Positions 9,120 to 18,700 of a stretch of DNA of 64,000 nt are shown here, in pieces. The translations under genes and the position numbers were made by a program. The notes under the pieces were generated by a model. It was given only the letters and a program-made list of their open reading frames with translations, did no database searches and had not been told where the DNA came from. This DNA comes from JANQPX01 sp041398025 (GTDB lineage Bacteria > Pseudomonadota > Alphaproteobacteria > Geminicoccales > Geminicoccaceae): assembly GCA_041398025.1 (NCBI GenBank), contig JAWKVM010000021.1:124001-188000 (forward strand). The letters are read 5' to 3'. Within the stretch, counting starts at the first letter, position 1. Each line of letters opens with the position of its first letter.

Positions 9120-10103
9120 ATGAGGACTGTCAAACTCGGAAAAAACGGGCCTGAAGTTTCAGCGATCGGACTCGGCTGCATGGGCATGACCAAGCTCTAC
9201 GGCGCACCCGATCCCGAGGAAGTCGAAAAGACCCTCGCGCGTGCGGTCGAGCTCGGCGTGACCATGATCGACACGGCCGATGCCTATGGCGGCGGCAAGA
9301 ACGAGGAGGTGGTCGGCGCCGGCATCAGGCCGTTCCGCGACAAGGTCTTTCTCGCGACCAAGTTCGGCAATCTGCGCACGCCCGACGGCAAGCCTGATGT
9401 CTGCGGCCGCCCGGATTACGTGATCGAGGCCTGCGACAAGAGCCTCGCCCGCCTCGGCCTTGATCACATCGATCTCTACTACCAGCACCGGGTCGATACC
9501 GACGTGCCGATCGAGGACACGGTCGGCGCCATGGCAAGGCTGGTCGAGCAGGGCAAGGTCCGCCATATCGGCCTTTCCGAAGCCGCGCCCGAAACCATCA
9601 GACGCGCGGCCGCGACCCATGAGATCGCCGCCCTGCAGACCGAATATTCGCTTTGGACCCGCGATGTCGAAAAGGAAATCCTGCCGCTCTGCCGCGAGCT
9701 CGGCATCGCGTTTGTCGCCTACAGCCCGCTCGGCCGCGGTTTTCTTTCAGGCACGATCCGGGATCTTTCCGTCCTCGCCGAGGACGACCGCCGGCGCGAG
9801 CATCCGCGCTACGATGAAGAGAACGTGCAAAAAAACCTGGCGCTGCTCGGTGTGCTCGACCGCATCGCCGAGGCCAAAGGTGTGACGCCGGCGCAGATCG
9901 CGCTCGCCTGGCTGTTCACGCGCGGCGGCGACATCATTCCGATTCCCGGCACCAAGCGGCGGACATGGCTGGAGCAGAACGTTGCCGCCCTCGACGTCGA
10001 TCTCGGCGCCGAGGAATGCGCAGCGCTCGAAGCCGTGTTCACGCCCGGTGTCACCGCAGGCGATCGCTACCCACCGGGACAGCTGAAGCGCGTCGGACTT
10101 TGA
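9120..10103 (+). CDS. Aldo/keto reductase
   Basis: 327 residues from the ATG at 9120, with GAAGGAG 6-12 bases upstream. Typical (beta/alpha)8 AKR: IGLGCMGMTKLYG at the N-terminus; the tetrad in MIDTADAYG (Asp, Tyr), FLATKFG (Lys) and LYYQHRVD (His); then YSPLGRGFLSG and IPIPGTKRRTWLEQN for NADPH binding. It reduces a carbonyl using NADPH, or the reverse. It closes the hydrolase-TTT operon, one base after the LVIVD gene, and so probably acts on a breakdown product of the imported compound. Confidence 0.93.
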   Translation: MRTVKLGKNGPEVSAIGLGCMGMTKLYGAPDPEEVEKTLARAVELGVTMIDTADAYGGGKNEEVVGAGIRPFRDKVFLATKFGNLRTPDGKPDVCGRPDYVIEACDKSLARLGLDHIDLYYQHRVDTDVPIEDTVGAMARLVEQGKVRHIGLSEAAPETIRRAAATHEIAALQTEYSLWTRDVEKEILPLCRELGIAFVAYSPLGRGFLSGTIRDLSVLAEDDRRREHPRYDEENVQKNLALLGVLDRIAEAKGVTPAQIALAWLFTRGGDIIPIPGTKRRTWLEQNVAALDVDLGAEECAALEAVFTPGVTAGDRYPPGQLKRVGL

Positions 10104-10152
10104 AAAGGCAGGCGACGCCGCTCGATTTGCCGCGTTGCTGAACGTCAGGAAA

Positions 10153-10848
10153 TCAGGCCCAGCCGCCGGCGATCGGCACCACGTGGCCGGTGATGAAGCC
10201 GCATCGCCCGGAGGCGAGGAACGCGATGGTCTCGGCGACCTCGTCGGGCTTGCCCAGTCGCTTCATCGGGATATTGGCGAGCATCTTCGCCATCGCCTTG
10301 TCGTTGGCCAGGAGCTCTGGCGGAAAGTAGGTCGGGTTCTCGATGTAGTTGGGCGCGATCGCGTTGATCTGAATGTTGAACGGCGCCAGCTCCAGCGACA
10401 GGGACTTGACCAGCGCGTTGCCGGCGCCGCGCGCCGTCGCGTAGATTGAATAGTTCGCGAGCCCGCGCAGGGGTGCGGCCGAGGTCACCATGACGATCCT
10501 GCCGGACCCCGCCGTCTTCATCGCCGGCACTGCGCGGCCGATCAGCCTGTAGGGCCACTCGACCAGCGCCTCCAGCGCCGCTCGCATCTCCCGAGGGTCG
10601 GCCTCGTCGACCGGTGCGCGCAGGGCGGGATGGGCGTCATTGCAGATCAGGGCGTCGATGCGGCCATGGCCGGCGATCACCTCGTCGATCAGCGCCTCGG
10701 GCTCGCTCGCTTCGGCAGTAACGATGCCAGGGTCGGGATTTCCATCATGGCAAATGACGCGAGCTCCATAGCCCGTGAGCACACGCGCCGTCGACGGTCC
10801 GACGAAATGCCGTGCATGGGTGATGACGACGATGCGGCCTTCGAGCAT
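10153..10848 (-). CDS. Halohydrin dehalogenase-like SDR-fold protein (HheA-G type signature)
   Basis: 231 residues from the ATG at 10848, six bases after GGAGG. SDR fold, but the usual NAD(P)-binding glycine motif is replaced by THARHFVG (residues 10-17), matching the T-x4-F-x-G motif of halohydrin dehalogenases, which bind halide there. The catalytic motif is S123-x12-Y136-x3-R140 instead of the SDR Ser-Tyr-x3-Lys, exactly the dehalogenase triad. The segments CHDGNPDP, ALICNDAH, IAPNYIENPTYFPP and VAETIAFLASGRCGFITGHV also resemble HheC. Expected reaction: reversible epoxide formation from vicinal haloalcohols and epoxide opening by anions. It is convergent with the aldo/keto reductase operon. 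A plain SDR reductase is unlikely with Arg in place of Lys. Confidence 0.82.
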   Translation of the reverse strand: MLEGRIVVITHARHFVGPSTARVLTGYGARVICHDGNPDPGIVTAEASEPEALIDEVIAGHGRIDALICNDAHPALRAPVDEADPREMRAALEALVEWPYRLIGRAVPAMKTAGSGRIVMVTSAAPLRGLANYSIYATARGAGNALVKSLSLELAPFNIQINAIAPNYIENPTYFPPELLANDKAMAKMLANIPMKRLGKPDEVAETIAFLASGRCGFITGHVVPIAGGWA

Positions 10849-10978
10849 GGCTTGCCTCCGACTTTCGTACATCCAGGCGAGGTGCTGGAGCGGCGCGCAC
10901 GCCGCCCCTTCGCTTTTGCCAAACGCAAGGTGCTCGATGCAAGCGCGATCCTTCAGCCGGGATCACCACCGTCCGCGA

Positions 10979-12133
10979 TCACCGACCGGAAACCTGCTTG
11001 CCGACGGCGGCGACTTCGAAGGCTTCGGTGGTCACCGGCGGCCCGGTCTCGGCCGATGTCACCTGCACGGTCTCGGTGGTCGCCGGCGGTGTGCCGGGTT
11101 TCAGGATCTTGCTGATGTTCTGCGAGATCCCCTGGGCCTGGATGATCTGGCCGATGGCCTTCGCCCAGAAGGGCGCACCGAGTCCGACGAGCAGCCCTCC
11201 CATCAGCAGCCAGAAGAAATCAGACACGTCCTTGGGATAATAGAGCCAGCATGTCCGATCGTTCTTGGCATCCTCGCAAAAGAGGCCGTTGCGCTTATCT
11301 TCAGGCCAGCCGATCGGCACGCCCGCGGCTTTGAGCGGCTCCAGCTCTTTCTCGATCTCGCCGAGCGCCGCTCGGATGTCCTCACCCTTCTCATCCGAGC
11401 CCGCCCCTCCTGCCTGCAATTCCTGCTCGACTTCTCCGACCCGTTTCAAGAGATCGTCCTTCAGATCGGCAACGCCCGCGGCGACTTCGGGGCGCTGCAG
11501 GAAGGTCTGCATGAGCGTGGACGGGTGCACATAGAAAGCCCAGGCGACGCCCATCGCCACGAGCACGGAGATCGTGCGCGCCTTGCGCTCGAAATAGATC
11601 TTCGCTTCCTGGCCATAGAGCTCGAACTTCTGCGCGATGTCTTTGAGGACCTCCTGTCTCGTCGCGGGGTCCGAGGCGTATTTCCTATCCAGAACGTCGG
11701 AGAAACTCGACGAACCCAGCCGCTCCATGAAGGTTTCGATCGGCAGGTCGGACAGGAGATGCCATTGATTGACCCCCAGCTTCCGGGCCGTGCGGCTGGC
11801 GCGATTGATCCAGGACCACAGCGACATCAGCGGCAGCAGCAGTCTGGACATCCACCCGTCTTTCGCGATGGGTGTCGAAGCGTCGCTTGACGAAGCGGGC
11901 GCACGGACCCTGACCATGCGGGCGATGAACGCCTCTCTTTGCGTCTCCTTCTGGCCGTCGTCCAGATAGGCCCTGATCACGCCGTCATAGAAATGTTCGA
12001 GCATCATGATGAGGCCGAACGAACGGCTGCCGAGAAAGCGATGAATTGTTTCCACCAGGGTCGACACGATGATCGAGAAGACGAGCATCGTGATCGCAAA
12101 AGCGAGCAGTGCAGTAAGCCATTCCATGGTCAT
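10979..12133 (-). CDS. Uncharacterised membrane protein with coiled-coil segment
   Basis: 384 residues from the ATG at 12133 (GAGG eight bases upstream). No family recognised. The N-terminus is a membrane helix (WLTALLAFAITMLVFSIIVS) followed by an amphipathic cytosolic stretch. A second helix occurs at TISVLVAMGVAWAFYV and a third at FFWLLMGGLLVGLGAPFWA. Between helices two and three is a charged region (DDLLKRVGEVEQELQ, GEIEKELEPL) likely to form a coiled coil, with two Cys residues (LFCEDAK, RTCWLYY) that may form a disulfide. The C-terminus is a low-complexity Thr/Ala/Val tail. No operon partner; the neighbours are unrelated. Confidence 0.7.
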   Translation of the reverse strand: MTMEWLTALLAFAITMLVFSIIVSTLVETIHRFLGSRSFGLIMMLEHFYDGVIRAYLDDGQKETQREAFIARMVRVRAPASSSDASTPIAKDGWMSRLLLPLMSLWSWINRASRTARKLGVNQWHLLSDLPIETFMERLGSSSFSDVLDRKYASDPATRQEVLKDIAQKFELYGQEAKIYFERKARTISVLVAMGVAWAFYVHPSTLMQTFLQRPEVAAGVADLKDDLLKRVGEVEQELQAGGAGSDEKGEDIRAALGEIEKELEPLKAAGVPIGWPEDKRNGLFCEDAKNDRTCWLYYPKDVSDFFWLLMGGLLVGLGAPFWAKAIGQIIQAQGISQNISKILKPGTPPATTETVQVTSAETGPPVTTEAFEVAAVGKQVSGR

Positions 12134-12362
12134 CAATCCTCATAAGTAATCGTCTGTCCGTTAATCGAGTGTCCGCGCGACCTGCGCCAGGAGGCCGATC
12201 GGTCAAGACTAAGGGTTAGAGCACCCTCTCCTGCTTCGAACCACCCAAATCGGCGGTATAGTCGCCTGTCGCCGGCATTCCCGGCGCACCCCCAGGACGG
12301 CGAGGGCACAGCTCTCCTCAGTCTGACGACGGATCATCTGGGTATCGGAGCGGATCTCGACC

Positions 12363-13634
12363 ATGCGCAATCTCTATCGACACTCCAGCCGGACGGCCAT
12401 CGCCACCGAGCGTCTCGAGGGTGCGGTCACCGCCGATGTCGCCGTGGTCGGCGGCGGCTTCACCGGGCTTTCGACCGCTTTGCACCTCGCCGGGCACGGG
12501 CTGAAAGCGGTCGTCCTCGAAGCGGAGGAGATCGGCCATGGCTGCTCGGGACGCAATGGCGGCCAGGTCAATCCCGGCCTCAAGCATCTCCCCGACGAGG
12601 TCGAAGCCCGTTTTGGTGGCGATCTCGGCCGGCGTTTCTCCGAGCTTTCGTTCAGTGCGCCAGGGCTGGTGTTCGAGCTGATCGCCGAGCACGGCATCGA
12701 CTGCGCGCCGAGGCGCAGCGGCACCATTCGCGCGGCGATCGATCAGGCCGGCGTCAGCCAGGTGACCGCACTTGCCGAGCAATGCTCCCGGCGAGGCGGC
12801 GCCGTCCGCCTTCTCTCGGCGGACGACATGAAAGCGATGACCGGCACGCCCCGCTATCGCGCCGGCGCTCTCGATCCGCGCGGCGGCCACATCAACCCGC
12901 TCGCCTTCACGCGTGGTCTCGCCCAGGCAGCGGAACGCGCCGGTGCCAGGCTCCACGGCCAAAGCCGGGCGCGATCCGTGCGCCGCAGCAGCACGGCCTG
13001 GCAGGTCACGACCGACAACGGCTCGGTCGCCGCGCCGACGCTCGTCATCTGCACCAATGGCTACACGGACGGCCTCTGGCCGGGCCTGCAAAAGACCATC
13101 GCCCCCATCTACAGCTACATCGCCGCCACCGATCCCCTGCCGGAGTCCGTCATGCGGACGATCATGCCGAGCGGTTCCGCCCTCTACGAGGCCTCCTGGG
13201 ACGTGATCTACTACCGCCTCGACGACGAGGGCCGCCTCCTCATGGGCGGTCGCGGCCCCCAGCGGGAGGCACGCGGCGACCGGGACTACCGCCACCTCAT
13301 CGACTACGCGCTCAAGCTCTGGCCACAGCTTGACGGCATCGCCTGGCCCTGGAGCTGGCACGGCCAGGTCGCGATCACCCGCGATCACTTCCCGCATCTG
13401 ACCACACCCGAAGACGGCGTCCATCTCATGCTCGGCTATAACGGCCGCGGCATCGCCATGGCAACCGCGAGCGGCCGGGAGGTCGCCAAGCTGATCGCCT
13501 CCGACGGCAAGGCCGAAATCGCCCTCCCCGTGCGAACGGCGCTCGATCAATTCCCGTTCCACGGCTTCTGGCGTATGGGCGCCACCCTCACGGTCGCAGC
13601 CCATCGCCTTCAGGACAGGCTGCGCCGCCGGTAG
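12363..13634 (+). CDS. FAD-dependent oxidoreductase, DAO family (gamma-glutamylputrescine oxidase-like)
   Basis: 423 residues. Residues ~25-55 form the Rossmann FAD motif (VAVVGGGFTGLSTALHLA, followed by VVLEAEEIGHGCSGRNGGQV); the SGRNGGQV loop is typical of DAO-family amine/amino-acid oxidases such as PuuB/OrdL. The C-terminal HLMLGYNGRGIAMATASGRE is the second FAD contact. It likely oxidises a secondary or primary amine and transfers electrons to oxygen. It stands alone between an unknown membrane protein and tupA, with no polyamine genes nearby, so the substrate is not defined. Confidence 0.88.
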   Translation: MRNLYRHSSRTAIATERLEGAVTADVAVVGGGFTGLSTALHLAGHGLKAVVLEAEEIGHGCSGRNGGQVNPGLKHLPDEVEARFGGDLGRRFSELSFSAPGLVFELIAEHGIDCAPRRSGTIRAAIDQAGVSQVTALAEQCSRRGGAVRLLSADDMKAMTGTPRYRAGALDPRGGHINPLAFTRGLAQAAERAGARLHGQSRARSVRRSSTAWQVTTDNGSVAAPTLVICTNGYTDGLWPGLQKTIAPIYSYIAATDPLPESVMRTIMPSGSALYEASWDVIYYRLDDEGRLLMGGRGPQREARGDRDYRHLIDYALKLWPQLDGIAWPWSWHGQVAITRDHFPHLTTPEDGVHLMLGYNGRGIAMATASGREVAKLIASDGKAEIALPVRTALDQFPFHGFWRMGATLTVAAHRLQDRLRRR

Positions 13635-13673
13635 CAAGGCTGCGCCACGGCGGGTCGTCACAGTCAGCATATC

Positions 13674-13746
13674 CTGCAAAATTTTCCATGATCTTGCGAA
13701 TTTCTCAAAGAGCGCGGTATACCATACATAGGAGGAGATTTTGCAG
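13674..13746. promoter_or_regulatory. Inverted CTGCAAAAT / ATTTTGCAG pair upstream of tupA
   Basis: CTGCAAAAT at 13674-13682 and its exact reverse complement ATTTTGCAG at 13738-13746 flank an AT-rich stretch with an 8-bp palindrome GGTATACC (13716-13723). A related word, CTGTAAAATAT, lies upstream of the facing regulator gene (15696-15706, minus strand). This is a candidate operator for that regulator; binding is inferred. The rest of the 262-bp gap before tupA shows no gene. Confidence 0.35.
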
Positions 13747-13896
13747 CATTCCGGCGATGCAGGCCTGCGCAGCGCGCACCTGTCCGCTGGACCTGGGGGA
13801 CGATCGTTGGAGGTCATCGGACCGTCGCTTTCGCCCATTCCGGGCGCGGCTGCTCGTCTCCCGGTCCTCCACGCGCGCCCTTAGGAGAAGGACAGC

Positions 13897-14739
13897 ATGA
13901 CAGGTCAGCGTTTCGGTTTCGGCGCCATCGTCCTCGCGACCGCGCTCGCGGTCTCCGGCAGCACGCTCGCCCAGGACAGGTCGATCATCGTGCAGTCGAC
14001 CACGTCGACCGCCAATTCCGGCCTCTATGACGATCTCCTGCCGGCCTTCCAGGAGAAGAGCGGCATTCAGGTCAATGTCGTCGCGGTCGGCACCGGCCAG
14101 GCGATCAAGAATGCGGAAAACTGCGACGGCGACGTGCTCCTGGTGCACGCCAAGCCGGCGGAAGAAAAATTCGTCGCCGACGGCTACGGGCTCGAGCGCT
14201 CGGATCTGATGTATAACGACTTCATCATCGTCGGCCCGCCGTCCGACCCGGCCGGGATCAAGGGCAGCACCAATGCCGCAGCCGCACTGCAAAAAATAGC
14301 CGGCACGGGCTCCGTGTTCGCCTCACGCGGCGACGATTCCGGCACCCACAAGAAAGAGCTGGCACTCTGGAAGGCGGCTGATGTCGATCCGACGGCGGCC
14401 TCGGGCAAATGGTATCGCGAGACCGGCTCCGGCATGGGGGCGACGCTCAACACCGGGGTCGGCATGAACGCCTATGTCATGACCGACCGTGCCACCTGGA
14501 TCAGCTTCGAGAACAAGGGCGATTTCGAGATCGTCGTCGAGGGCGACGAGACGCTGTTCAACCAGTATGGCGTGATCCTGGTCAACCCGGAGAAATGCCC
14601 GAACGTCAAAGCCGAGGCCGGTCAAACCTTTATCGACTGGCTGCTTTCGGAGGAAGGCCAGGACGCGATCGCCTCCTATCGGATCGACGGCCAGCAGCTG
14701 TTCTTCCCGAATGCCGAGACCGGTGACAAGACCGGCTGA
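13897..14739 (+). CDS. tupA: Tungstate-binding periplasmic protein TupA
   Basis: 280 residues with a Sec signal peptide ending STLAQD and a strong AGGAGAAGGA ribosome site. The mature N-terminus holds the TupA ligand motif IVQSTTSTANSGLYD; further TupA marks are FASRGDDSGTHKKE, YRETGSGMGATLNTG and YVMTDRATWISF. It binds tungstate (possibly molybdate) for a TupBC importer. No tupB or tupC is in this window: downstream the next gene is a convergent regulator. So TupA is either orphaned or works with a permease encoded elsewhere. Confidence 0.92.
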   Translation: MTGQRFGFGAIVLATALAVSGSTLAQDRSIIVQSTTSTANSGLYDDLLPAFQEKSGIQVNVVAVGTGQAIKNAENCDGDVLLVHAKPAEEKFVADGYGLERSDLMYNDFIIVGPPSDPAGIKGSTNAAAALQKIAGTGSVFASRGDDSGTHKKELALWKAADVDPTAASGKWYRETGSGMGATLNTGVGMNAYVMTDRATWISFENKGDFEIVVEGDETLFNQYGVILVNPEKCPNVKAEAGQTFIDWLLSEEGQDAIASYRIDGQQLFFPNAETGDKTG

Positions 14740-14775
14740 CCGGCTTCTCTCGCGGCAGCACTGGGAGGCCGTTCG

Positions 14776-15651
14776 TCACGCGCCGTTGAAATGCACCCGG
14801 CCGAACTGGGCGAGATCGTAACCCCCCAGGTCCTGCGCGCGCGCGCTCAGGCGATCCGAACGGCAGAACGCCAAAAACATCTGCATCGGCGGCTCGAAAT
14901 AGGCGCGCCGGTCGATCAGAAGGTCGAAGCGTTCCTCGACGATCGGCAGGAACGGCAGGCGATACTGCGCGGCGAGCGCTTTCAGACCGAACGCGACGCT
15001 CGCCCTGCCCTCCAGGACCAGGAGGGCGGCGTCGGTTTCGGAGCGAGCCGGCGGCGTCACCTCGATCATGGTCTGATCGATCCCGGCCTGGGCAAGGAGG
15101 TGGGTGAAAAGCGCCTGGGCTCCCGACTCGTCCTGGCGCGCTGCAACGCGTTTTCCCTTGAGATCGGCGATTCCGGTCACGTCCTCGGCGACATCGTGGC
15201 TGAGGATCAGGCCGCGCTGGCGCTTCGCCCACTCCATCAGCACCACCGGCATCGCCGAGAAGCGGCGTTCGACCGCCGGCAGGTTCCACGCGTCCCTGGC
15301 GGCATCATAGAGATGCAGCCCCGCAGCCAGCCCTTCCCGCCGCCCGAAGCGGGCCAGGCCGTCGCTGCTGCCGTCGACATAGCTGGCGATCCCCGCCCTG
15401 CTCTCCCTGAGCGCCCATTCCAGGAGCGGATCGTGACTCCCGAGGAGCACGTTGGGCAAGGGCTCGCCGGCCGTTTGGTCAAGACCGAAACTTTCGCGCG
15501 CCAGCCAGGCTTCGACGGCGCGTTTCGGGAAGAGCAGCTTGCCCATGGCCTTCGAGCAGGGAACCGAACCGGAGGCCGCCAGATCGTAGACCTTCCGCTC
15601 CTTGATGCGCAGAAGAGCCGCGAGTTCCTTGGTGGTGAGATAGTCGGTCAT
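14776..15651 (-). CDS. Transcriptional regulator: excisionase-type HTH fused to a substrate-binding-protein-like domain
   Basis: 291 residues. Residues ~4-50 are an HTH of the MerR/excisionase (HTH_17) kind: LTTKELAALLRIKERKVYDL followed by GKLLFPKRAVEAWL. The rest, from ~65, resembles the PBP-like sensor domain found in oxyanion-related one-component regulators (VLLGSHDPLLEWALRES, GIASYVDGSSDGLARF, AARQDESGAQALFTHLLAQAG, ASVAFGLKALAAQYRLPFLP). It faces tupA, the stops being 36 bases apart. Most likely it senses molybdate or tungstate and controls tupA and/or cofactor genes; this is inference from architecture and position. Confidence 0.82.
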   Translation of the reverse strand: MTDYLTTKELAALLRIKERKVYDLAASGSVPCSKAMGKLLFPKRAVEAWLARESFGLDQTAGEPLPNVLLGSHDPLLEWALRESRAGIASYVDGSSDGLARFGRREGLAAGLHLYDAARDAWNLPAVERRFSAMPVVLMEWAKRQRGLILSHDVAEDVTGIADLKGKRVAARQDESGAQALFTHLLAQAGIDQTMIEVTPPARSETDAALLVLEGRASVAFGLKALAAQYRLPFLPIVEERFDLLIDRRAYFEPPMQMFLAFCRSDRLSARAQDLGGYDLAQFGRVHFNGA

Positions 15652-15668
15652 GGGATTGAGCCACGTCA

Positions 15669-15706
15669 GACATGCACAATGTCACGTTTTCTTGCATATT
15701 TTACAG
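15669..15706. promoter_or_regulatory. Dyad and shared motif upstream of the HTH-PBP regulator
   Basis: GACAT-N5-ATGTC at 15669-15683 is an interrupted palindrome 18 bases upstream of the regulator start codon (minus strand), and CTGTAAAATAT occupies 15696-15706. The second word matches the CTGCAAAAT boxes before tupA. Together they suggest autoregulation plus control of tupA by the same protein. Unproven. Confidence 0.35.
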
Positions 15707-15795
15707 AGAGGCACAACCCGACGACGGCATGGTCCTCGATCGAGATCGAGCGCAAGCCCGGCCTACCCTATCGAAATGCCGTCCAGTGCGACCGA

Positions 15796-18700
15796 TCAGC
15801 GCTGACCGGAGAGTGCCTGGTTCAGCTCCTGCTCGATCGCCGCTCGCGGCCGGACGAAGCGGGCGAGGAGGTCGTAAAGCACCGGGGTGACGATCAGGGT
15901 GAGCAGCGAGGCGATGCCGAGGCCGCCGATGATCACGAGACCGATCGCGGCCCGGCTCTCCGCCCCTGCCCCCGTCGCCATCGCCAGCGGCAGGGCGCCG
16001 AGCATGGTGGACAGAACGGTCATCACGATCGGACGAAGACGGACGGCGGAAGCTTCGAGCACGGCGTCTCTGATCGCGCGCCCCTCGTCCCGAAGCTGGT
16101 TTGCGAACTCGACGATCAGAATGCCGTTCTTGGCCATCAGCCCGACCAGAAGGATCAGGCCCACCTGGCTGTAGATGTTCAGCGACGCGCCAGCGAGCCA
16201 GAGCGTGGCGAGTGCGCCCGAGGCGGCCAGCGGTAGGGTCAGCATGATGATCAGCGGGTGGATGAAGCTCTCGAACTGCGCGGCGAGCACCAGATAGACG
16301 ATCAGGAGCGCGAGCGCGAAGGTGACGAAGACCCCGCCCGTCGTTTCCAGATACTGCTCGGTCTGGCCGGCATAGCCGAGCTTGGCGCCGGGCGGCAGGA
16401 TCACCTCGGCCTGCTCCTGCATGAAGGTGATGGCGCTGGCGAGATCGTAGCCGTCGTTGAGCGCGCCCGAGATGGTGACGGACGGAAGCCGGTCGAAGCG
16501 CCGAAGCGTCGGCGCCGATGCCCGCTCCTCGATCCTGACCAAGGCGCCGAGCGGCACCAGCTCGTCCGTCTGGTCCGCCCGCAGGAAGATGTTGGCGAGG
16601 TCCGAAGGCGTGCGCCGGTCGTCGTCCTCCGCCTGCAGGATGACCGCATATTCCCGGCCGCGGTCGACATAGGACGTGACTTCGCGCGAGGCCAGCATGG
16701 TCTGCAGCGTCGCCGCAATCGTCTCCACGCTGATGCCGAGATCGTCCGCCCGCTCGCGATCGATGCGCACGTCGAGCTGCGGCTGGTTCTGCTCGAAATC
16801 GATCTCGATGTCGCGCAGGCCTGGATTGGCCTCGGCCGCCTCGACCATCTGCTCCGCCCAGGTCTCGACCGAGGCGTAGTCCGGTCCGCCGATCACGATG
16901 CTGAGCGGCGTGCGGCTGCCGCGCAGCCCGAGGCCGGACGGCGTGATCGCGGTCGCGCGGACGCCACTGAGCTGGCCGAGGTCCGGGATGAGGCTGCGGC
17001 TGATGGTGCGGGCATCGCGCGCGCGCGCGTCCCACTCGGCGAGGCGAACCACCACGAAAGCGCTGTTCGGCGCGTTGCGCCGGCCGACGACGGCAAAGCT
17101 CCGCGTGGCCTCGCCAGCGTCCAGGAGTGGCTGGACGAGCGCTTCGATCTTCCTGACCTCGCCGTCGGTATAGCCGATGGTCGCACCCTGAGGTGCGGTT
17201 ATCGAGATGAAGAAGACGCCCCGGTCTTCGGTCGGCGCCAGCTCCTTGGGCAGCGCCAGATAGAGCCAGTAGGACGCAGCGCCCGCCATCACCGCCAGGG
17301 CGAGAACGACGATCGGGGCCTCGAGCGACGCGCCGAGCAGACGGCGATAGGCGGCCGTCATGCGGTTCAGCGCACCATGGATCGCCCGACTGACCGCCGA
17401 GCCCTCTTCGTCCGACTTCAGCCATTTCGAGCAGAGCATCGGGCAGAGCGTGAGGGCCACCAGCGTGGAGATCGCGACCGCGATCGCCAGGACAAAGCCG
17501 AACTCGCGAAACAGCCGGCCGACCTGGCCCTGCATGAAGGAGAGCGGCAGAAAGACCGCGATCAGCGTCGCCGAGGTCGCGAGCACGGCGAAGGTGACCT
17601 GGCGCGTGCCGAGGGCAGCAGCGACCAGCGGGCTCTCACCGAGATCCACCCGGCGCTGCGCGTTCTCGAGCACGACGATAGCATCGTCGACCACCAGGCC
17701 GATCGCCAGGATCATGGCCAGCAGGGTCAGGACATTGATCGAGAAGCCGAGCGCGTAGATGCCGATAAACGCGCCGATGATCGAGACCGGGATGGTCACC
17801 GCCGGCACCAGGGTCGCGCGGAGCGAGGCGAGAAACAGGAAGATCACCAGCACCACCAGGACGAGCGCGATGCCGAGAGCGGTCAGCACTTCGCGGATCG
17901 ACTGCTCGATGAACAGCGCGTCGTTGGAGCCGACCTCGATGGTCATGCCGGCAGGCAAGGTGGGGCGAAGGGCGTCGAGCTCCGTCTGAATCGCGCTGGC
18001 GATCTCGATGGTGTTGGCGCTGGACTGACGCAGCACGCCGAGGCCGATCGCCGACTCGCCGTTGGAGCGGACGATGGTCTGGTCGTCCTCGGCGCCGCGC
18101 TCGACGCGCGCGACGTCGGCAAGGCGCACGGGAAAGCCGTCGATCCTGGCGATCACCAGCGTGCGGAAGCTCTCGATATCGTCGAGACGGCTGACCGTGC
18201 GGATCTGGAACTGGCGGCTCTCGCTTTCGAGCTCGCCCGCCGGCAGCTCGATATTGTTGCGCCGAAGCGCCGCCTCGACATCGCCGACCGTCAGGTTGCG
18301 CGCAGCCATCGCCTGGCGGTCCAGCCAGACGCGCACGGCATAGCGCCGGTCGCCGAAGATATCGACGCTGGCCACGCCATCCAAGGTGGCGAGCCGGTCG
18401 ACGATGAAGCGTTCTGCATAGTCGGTGAGCTCGGAGGGGTTCATGCGGTCGCTGACCACGCCGATGCGCATCACCGGGTCGTCGTCGTCGTCGCTCTTGG
18501 CGATGAGCGGCTCGTCCGCATCCTCCGGCAGGCTCGCGCGCACCCGCCCGACGGCATCGCGCACATCGTTCGCCGCCTCGTCGATATTGCGGCCGCTGGT
18601 GAAGGTGATCACCGTGCGCCCGTTGCCGCGCCGGCTCTGGGACTCGATCGACTTCACGCCGGCGATCCCGGCGATTGCCCCCTCCACCGGCTCGACGATT

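Noticed and set aside
15701..17425. 574-codon minus-strand frame
   Set aside because: Overlaps the RND permease in another frame; Arg/Gly/Ala-rich with no domain.
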